A stretch of 8,566 bases of DNA from Burkholderiaceae bacterium (GTDB taxonomy: Bacteria > Pseudomonadota > Gammaproteobacteria > Burkholderiales > Burkholderiaceae_C), in contig JALRBF010000045.1 in NCBI GenBank assembly GCA_023262365.1, forward strand, positions 1-8,566. The letters are read 5' to 3'. A program made the translations under genes and the position numbers. This document shows positions 5,885 through 8,566 of this stretch, in pieces; position 1 is the first letter of the stretch; each line of letters opens with the position of its first letter. The notes under the pieces were generated by a model. The model was not told where the DNA came from. It saw only the letters and a list, made by a program, of their open reading frames with translations, and did no database searches.

Positions 5885-6678
5885 GCTGGCTGGGGCTGCA
5901 GCTTAGCCAGCCCGCTGAGCACGTGGCCCACCACCACCACCGCGGGGCTGCTGACCCCGGCGGCTTGGGCCGTTTGCGCCAGCGTGCCAAGCGGCGTCAG
6001 CCATTGCCTTTGCTGCGGCAGCGAAGCGTGCTGCACCAGGGCCGCCGGGGTGTGGCCAGGCAGCGATTGGCTTAATCCGTGGGCAATCGACGCCAACTGG
6101 CCCACCCCCATGTACACCACCAAGGTCAGGTGCAGCGAGGCCATGGCTTGCCCTACTTGGCACCAGTCCGGGCCTTGCCCGGGACGGTGACTGTGGCCGG
6201 TGAGCAACACCACACCCTGTGCGTGCGACCGATGCGTGAGCGCGCAGCCCATGCCCGTAACCGCCGCCAAGCCACTGGTGATGCCATTAACCACCTCGGC
6301 GGTCACCCCGGCGGCTCGCAGGGCGGTCAATTCTTCGCCGCCACGCCCAAAAATCATGGGGTCACCGCCCTTGAGCCGCACCACCTCGCGCCCCTGGGTG
6401 GCCTCGTGAACCATGGCCCGTTTAATAAACGCTTGCGGGGTTGAGGCGCAGCCGCCGCGCTTGCCCACCCACACCACCCGGGCGCGCGGGGTGGCGTGGT
6501 GCAGCACCTCGGGGTTGACCAAATCGTCCACAAACACCACATCAGCCCGCTGCAGGCATGACACGGCCTTGAGCGTCAGCAGCTCGGGGTCGCCCGGCCC
6601 GGCACCCACCAGCCACACCTTACCCCAGGCGTTGCGGGGCAACGGGCCGGGGGGAACGCGCGGGGTACTGGTGTTCAT
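5869..6678 (-). CDS. cobA: Uroporphyrinogen-III C-methyltransferase (SUMT)
   Basis: A 269-residue SAM-dependent methyltransferase that converts uroporphyrinogen III to precorrin-2, the branch point to siroheme (sulfite and nitrite reductases) and, in some bacteria, cobalamin or heme d1. The complete tetrapyrrole methylase fold is seen: VWLVGAGPGDPELLTLKAV (21-39, the glycine-rich SAM loop), VFVDDLVNPEVL (48-59), VGKRGG (71-76), RLKGGDPMIFGRGGEE (101-116), VNGITSGLAAVTGMGCALTHR (130-150) and LLTGH (158-162). It lacks the dehydrogenase/ferrochelatase domain of CysG, so it is the single-domain form. The start MNTSTPRVPP at 6678 is chosen because codons further upstream lie in the divergent regulatory gap and overlap tsaD. 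No strong Shine-Dalgarno is visible. No other siroheme or sulfur gene is in the window, so which product it serves cannot be told. Confidence 0.93.
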   Translation of the reverse strand: MNTSTPRVPPGPLPRNAWGKVWLVGAGPGDPELLTLKAVSCLQRADVVFVDDLVNPEVLHHATPRARVVWVGKRGGCASTPQAFIKRAMVHEATQGREVVRLKGGDPMIFGRGGEELTALRAAGVTAEVVNGITSGLAAVTGMGCALTHRSHAQGVVLLTGHSHRPGQGPDWCQVGQAMASLHLTLVVYMGVGQLASIAHGLSQSLPGHTPAALVQHASLPQQRQWLTPLGTLAQTAQAAGVSSPAVVVVGHVLSGLAKLQPQPARHSA

Positions 6679-6712
6679 ACACACCGCACTGTGGCGCAAA
6701 AGGTATGACTTG

Positions 6713-6743
6713 TGGGTATATGCACATACCAATTGCGGCGCAA
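6713..6743 (-). promoter_or_regulatory. Candidate cobA promoter with overlapping imperfect palindrome (operator-like)
   Basis: On the minus strand TTGCGC (6743-6738) and TATACC (6720-6715) are spaced by 17 bases, each matching four of six consensus positions. Overlapping the spacer and -10 box is a 20-base imperfect palindrome at 6713-6732, with arms GGTAT and ATACC at 6715-6719 and 6726-6730 and symmetric bases in 16 of 20 positions. A further GGTATG half-site lies at 6702-6707. The placement fits a repressor site for cobA; the regulator is not identifiable. Confidence 0.4.
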
Positions 6744-6756
6744 GGCCCCGTGCAGA

Positions 6757-6778
6757 GGCGGCGACGTAAACTGCCGCC
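6757..6778 (+). promoter_or_regulatory. Possible start-blocking hairpin directly before tsaD
   Basis: GGCGGC (6757-6762) and GCCGCC (6773-6778) form a perfect six-pair GC stem around a ten-base loop; the right arm abuts the ATG at 6779. The only GAGG-like sequence (6755-6758) runs into the left arm and is about 20 bases from the ATG, too far for a normal Shine-Dalgarno. It could limit initiation if the mRNA begins upstream of it, or could be chance in GC-rich DNA. Confidence 0.3.
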
Positions 6779-7816
6779 ATGCTGATGTTGGGAATTGAGA
6801 CCTCTTGCGATGAAACCGGCGTGGCGCTGGTGCAGGCCAACGCGCCCACCCCCCAGCTGCTGGCGCACGCCTTGCACAGCCAAATCGCCGCGCACGTGCC
6901 GTACGGCGGGGTGGTGCCCGAGTTGGCCAGCCGCGATCACATTCGGCGTCTGGTGCCCTTAACGCAGCAGGTGCTGGCCCAAGCAGGTGTGGCCCCCGCT
7001 GAGGTGGGCGCCGTCGCCGTGACCGCTGGCCCCGGCCTGGCTGGCGCCTTATTGGTGGGCACTGGCTTTGCTACTGGCTTGGCGCAGGCCTGGGGTGTGC
7101 CGCTGATGGCGGTGCACCACCTTGAGGGTCACTTGCTCTCCCCTTTCATTGGGCAGCCCGCGTTAACGTTTCCTTTTTTGGCCTTGTTGGTCTCAGGCGG
7201 ACACACGCAGTTGATGGCGGTGCATGGCGTGGGCCGCTACGAGCTGCTGGGGCAAACCCTTGACGACGCCGCTGGCGAGGCGTTTGACAAAAGTGCCAAG
7301 CTTTTGGGCCTGCCTTACCCAGGTGGGCCTGCCTTGGCCAAGATGGCGCAACAAGGCAACGCCCGTGCCTTCGATTTGCCGCGGCCCCTGTTGCAGCAGC
7401 CCAACCTGGATTTTTCTTTTGCGGGCCTCAAAACCGCGGTGGCTACCCGCCGTCGGGCCATGGGAGACCAGCCGCCGGCTCAGGCGCTGGCCGATCTGGC
7501 GGCCAGCACCCAGGCCGCCATCGTCGACGTATTGATGCAAAAAAGCCGCCGCGCCCTGCAGCAAACCCAACTGCCCACCATGGTGGTGGCCGGTGGCGTG
7601 GGGGCCAATGCCGCCCTGCGCGAGGCGCTTAACGCCATGGCTTTGGAGCAAAAAGTAAGCATTCACTACCCTGATTTGGCCTGGTGCACCGATAACGGAG
7701 CCATGATTGCCTGGGCCGCTGCGATGCGGTGGCAAGCCGGGTTGGCCAACCTGGGCCCGGCGCGTGGTCTGCCGGTTCAGCCGCGCTGGTCGCTGGCTGG
7801 CGCCGAATCGGCCTAA
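6779..7816 (+). CDS. tsaD: tRNA N6-threonylcarbamoyladenosine transferase TsaD (Gcp/YgjD)
   Basis: A 345-residue ASKHA-fold enzyme that, with TsaB and TsaE, transfers the threonylcarbamoyl group from TC-AMP to A37 of ANN-decoding tRNAs (t6A synthesis) in the cytosol. Seen: the opening [35 protein letters not shown] (83-94), [11 protein letters not shown], where His114 and His118 match the metal ligands, LVSGGHTQL (137-145), [23 protein letters not shown] (162-184), [24 protein letters not shown] (270-282) and CTDNGAMIA, where Asp305 is the third metal ligand. The length is normal and no key residue is missing. The ATG at 6779 is used; an ATG two codons later is possible. It is divergent from cobA, and the next gene, rpsO, follows after 122 bp with its own candidate promoter. 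TsaB, TsaC and TsaE are not in the window. Confidence 0.97.
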   Translation: MLMLGIETSCDETGVALVQANAPTPQLLAHALHSQIAAHVPYGGVVPELASRDHIRRLVPLTQQVLAQAGVAPAEVGAVAVTAGPGLAGALLVGTGFATGLAQAWGVPLMAVHHLEGHLLSPFIGQPALTFPFLALLVSGGHTQLMAVHGVGRYELLGQTLDDAAGEAFDKSAKLLGLPYPGGPALAKMAQQGNARAFDLPRPLLQQPNLDFSFAGLKTAVATRRRAMGDQPPAQALADLAASTQAAIVDVLMQKSRRALQQTQLPTMVVAGGVGANAALREALNAMALEQKVSIHYPDLAWCTDNGAMIAWAAAMRWQAGLANLGPARGLPVQPRWSLAGAESA

Positions 7817-7821
7817 CCCGC

Positions 7822-7827
7822 TACAAT
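7822..7827 (+). promoter_or_regulatory. Candidate -10 box for rpsO
   Basis: TACAAT at 7822-7827, five bases past the tsaD stop, is five of six matches to the sigma-70 -10 consensus and lies within the same CGCTACAATG 10-mer seen upstream of rpsU. No acceptable -35 box is found at 16-19 bases. Transcription would begin near 7834, giving a leader of about 105 nt. Confidence 0.45.
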
Positions 7828-7833
7828 GGTGGG

Positions 7834-7938
7834 CTGCACCGGTGTTATTCGGTGCACCAGCACGCCGTTCGCCGGGGCTAAGCGCTTAGCGCGGATTCCT
7901 ATGGGCGGCGCCAGTGGCAAACCTTGCTTGGAATCATC
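7834..7938 (+). promoter_or_regulatory. Structured leader of rpsO, possible S15 autoregulatory RNA
   Basis: The tsaD-rpsO gap holds two inverted repeats. TGCACCG (7835-7841) pairs with CGGTGCA (7850-7856) over an eight-base loop, at the predicted 5' end of the mRNA. GCTAAGCGCTTAGC (7877-7890) is a perfect 14-base palindrome able to form five pairs with a GCGC loop. CGCCG (7863-7867) and CGGCG (7906-7910) could close it as a larger arm. S15 represses its own mRNA through several unrelated leader structures in different bacteria, so a control role is reasonable, but this fold matches no class I can name. Confidence 0.4.
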
Positions 7939-8193
7939 ATGGACAAAGTCAACATCATCAAAGACAACGCACGTGGTGCGGCCGACACCGGCAGCCCCGA
8001 GGTGCAGGTGGCCTTACTGACTGCCCGCATCAACGAACTCACCCCTCACTTCAAAACGCATGCCAAAGACCACCACGGTCGGCGCGGCTTGTTGCGCATG
8101 GTGAGCCGTCGTCGCAAGCTGCTCGACTACCTCAAGTCGCGTGACTCGCAGCGTTACCTGGCACTCATTGCCAAACTTGGCTTACGCAAGTAA
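7939..8193 (+). CDS. rpsO: 30S ribosomal protein S15
   Basis: An 84-residue primary 16S rRNA-binding protein that nucleates the platform of the 30S subunit. The body is textbook S15: [60 protein letters not shown], ending LIAKLGLRK. The ATG at 7939 is preceded by GGA six bases away and is preferred. With this start the protein is about four residues shorter at the N terminus than the usual 88-89; the in-frame TTG at 7924 would add five residues but has no ribosome-binding site. The conserved rRNA-contacting residues of the DTGS and HHGRRG blocks are intact. The order rpsO-pnp is nearly universal in proteobacteria. A strong terminator follows nine bases after the stop. Confidence 0.97.
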   Translation: MDKVNIIKDNARGAADTGSPEVQVALLTARINELTPHFKTHAKDHHGRRGLLRMVSRRRKLLDYLKSRDSQRYLALIAKLGLRK

Positions 8194-8202
8194 GTCTGCA
8201 CT

Positions 8203-8230
8203 CGGGGCCAACGCTTGGCCCCGTTCTTTT
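8203..8230 (+). terminator. Intrinsic terminator after rpsO
   Basis: A nine-pair perfect stem, CGGGGCCAA (8203-8211) with TTGGCCCCG (8215-8223) and a CGC loop, is followed by TTCTTTT (8224-8230). It lies nine bases past the rpsO stop, the same place as the rpsO terminator of E. coli. A weaker GGGCC/GGCCC stem (8231-8246) without a T run follows. Partial read-through into pnp is likely, as in E. coli. Confidence 0.88.
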
Positions 8231-8286
8231 GGGCCATTCAAGGCCCGTGGCGCGGTGCGCAACGAATGGGCACAACGAAGCTGTGT

Positions 8287-8340
8287 CATTCCAAGGAGGC
8301 GGGGTGCGCCCCCTCGTTGGAATGGCATCGTCTTTGCCAT
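8287..8340 (+). promoter_or_regulatory. pnp leader hairpin, with a competing smaller stem
   Basis: CATTCCAA (8287-8294) pairs perfectly with TTGGAATG (8317-8324). Inside, after a G-G mismatch, GAGG (8296-8299) pairs with CCTC (8312-8315) and further G-C pairs close a small loop, making one long 38-base hairpin 54 bases before the pnp ATG. Its right foot is shared with a second stem, ATGGCA (8322-8327) with TGCCAT (8335-8340). In E. coli a leader stem-loop is cut by RNase III and PNPase then represses its own mRNA; position and shape suit the same role. A REP-like repeat is the alternative. Confidence 0.45.
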
Positions 8341-8368
8341 GTGCGCGCCGCTCCTTCATTTTGGAACC

Positions 8369-8372
8369 GGAG
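8369..8372 (+). promoter_or_regulatory. Shine-Dalgarno of pnp
   Basis: GGAG at 8369-8372, six bases before the ATG at 8379, is the clearest ribosome-binding site in the window and fixes the pnp start. Confidence 0.8.
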
Positions 8373-8378
8373 AACCAC

Positions 8379-8566
8379 ATGAGCTTATTCAATAAAGTCA
8401 CCAAAACCTTCCAATGGGGCGACCACACGGTCACCATGGAAACCGGCGAGATTGCCCGCCAATCCAGCGGCGCCGTGCTGCTTGACATGGACGGCACCAC
8501 CGTGCTGGCCACCGTGGTGGCGCGCACCGAGGCCAAGGCCGGGCAAGACTTCTTTCCCCTGACCGT
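8379..8566 (+). CDS. pnp: Polyribonucleotide nucleotidyltransferase (PNPase), 3'-partial
   Basis: The first 62 codons of PNPase, a trimeric 3'-to-5' phosphorolytic exoribonuclease of mRNA decay and the degradosome. The visible N terminus, [20 protein letters not shown], then [27 protein letters not shown] and GQDFFPLT, is the start of the first RNase PH-like domain and matches burkholderial PNPase closely as remembered. Most of the protein (normally about 700-750 residues: second PH domain, KH and S1 domains) lies beyond the right edge. The start is fixed by a good Shine-Dalgarno. The 185-bp gap from rpsO carries the rpsO terminator and the leader hairpin, so expression may combine read-through, an unidentified promoter and RNA-level control. 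Confidence 0.95.
   Translation, partial: MSLFNKVTKTFQWGDHTVTMETGEIARQSSGAVLLDMDGTTVLATVVARTEAKAGQDFFPLT

Noticed and set aside
6679..6849. Extended CobA start at 6849 and other upstream codons
   Set aside because: Would run back through the divergent gap and into tsaD; homology begins after the ATG at 6678.
7193..7735. Antisense 180-codon frame inside tsaD
   Set aside because: Shadow of a conserved tsaD reading frame; His/Gln/Arg/Gly-rich with no family signature.
8165..8536. Antisense frame over the rpsO tail and pnp start
   Set aside because: It crosses a terminator and the start of a conserved gene on the opposite strand, and shows no protein family features.
1..8566. CRISPR array, insertion sequence, prophage, tRNA or rRNA
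   Set aside because: No spaced direct repeats, transposase or integrase frames, terminal repeats or cloverleaf sequences were seen; the gene content is ordinary chromosomal.

Overview
The window is a GC-rich, tightly packed chromosomal segment from a betaproteobacterium, most likely order Burkholderiales and plausibly Comamonadaceae. This rests on the close match of PNPase, S15, S21, DarP and the stand-alone SUMT to remembered members of that group; no database search was run. All genes look intact except the two cut by the window edges (mtnP on the left, pnp on the right). There is no mobile element, CRISPR array, tRNA or rRNA, and no gene-free stretch over 300 bases; the largest gap is the 185-bp rpsO-pnp interval.

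Left region (1-2375, + strand): a three-gene run, mtnP (methylthioadenosine phosphorylase), a FucA-type class II aldolase and mtnA (methylthioribose-1-phosphate isomerase), joined by start/stop overlaps. The aldolase carries the catalytic set of L-fuculose-1-phosphate aldolase and not the features of the MtnB dehydratase. The trio therefore matches the DHAP shunt, which splits methylthioadenosine and 5'-deoxyadenosine into adenine, DHAP and an aldehyde, better than the classical methionine salvage pathway. This is the most interesting biology here.

Middle region (2372-5502): darP and mog form a minus-strand pair that converges on mtnA with a 4-base overlap of stop codons. darP is divergent from pmbA, and their 71-bp gap holds a self-symmetric -10-like heptamer. 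pmbA converges on yqeY with a second 4-base stop overlap, and a candidate pmbA terminator lies inside the end of yqeY.

Right region (5512-8566): on the minus strand, cobA (SUMT), rpsU and yqeY are read in that order, with a terminator between rpsU and yqeY. Divergent from cobA is tsaD, followed by rpsO and pnp. The rpsO leader is rich in inverted repeats, a strong terminator follows rpsO, and a long imperfect hairpin precedes pnp, consistent with post-transcriptional control of this conserved pair. Most genes here are housekeeping functions in translation, tRNA modification, RNA decay and cofactor synthesis; the mtn/aldolase cluster is the accessory metabolic element.
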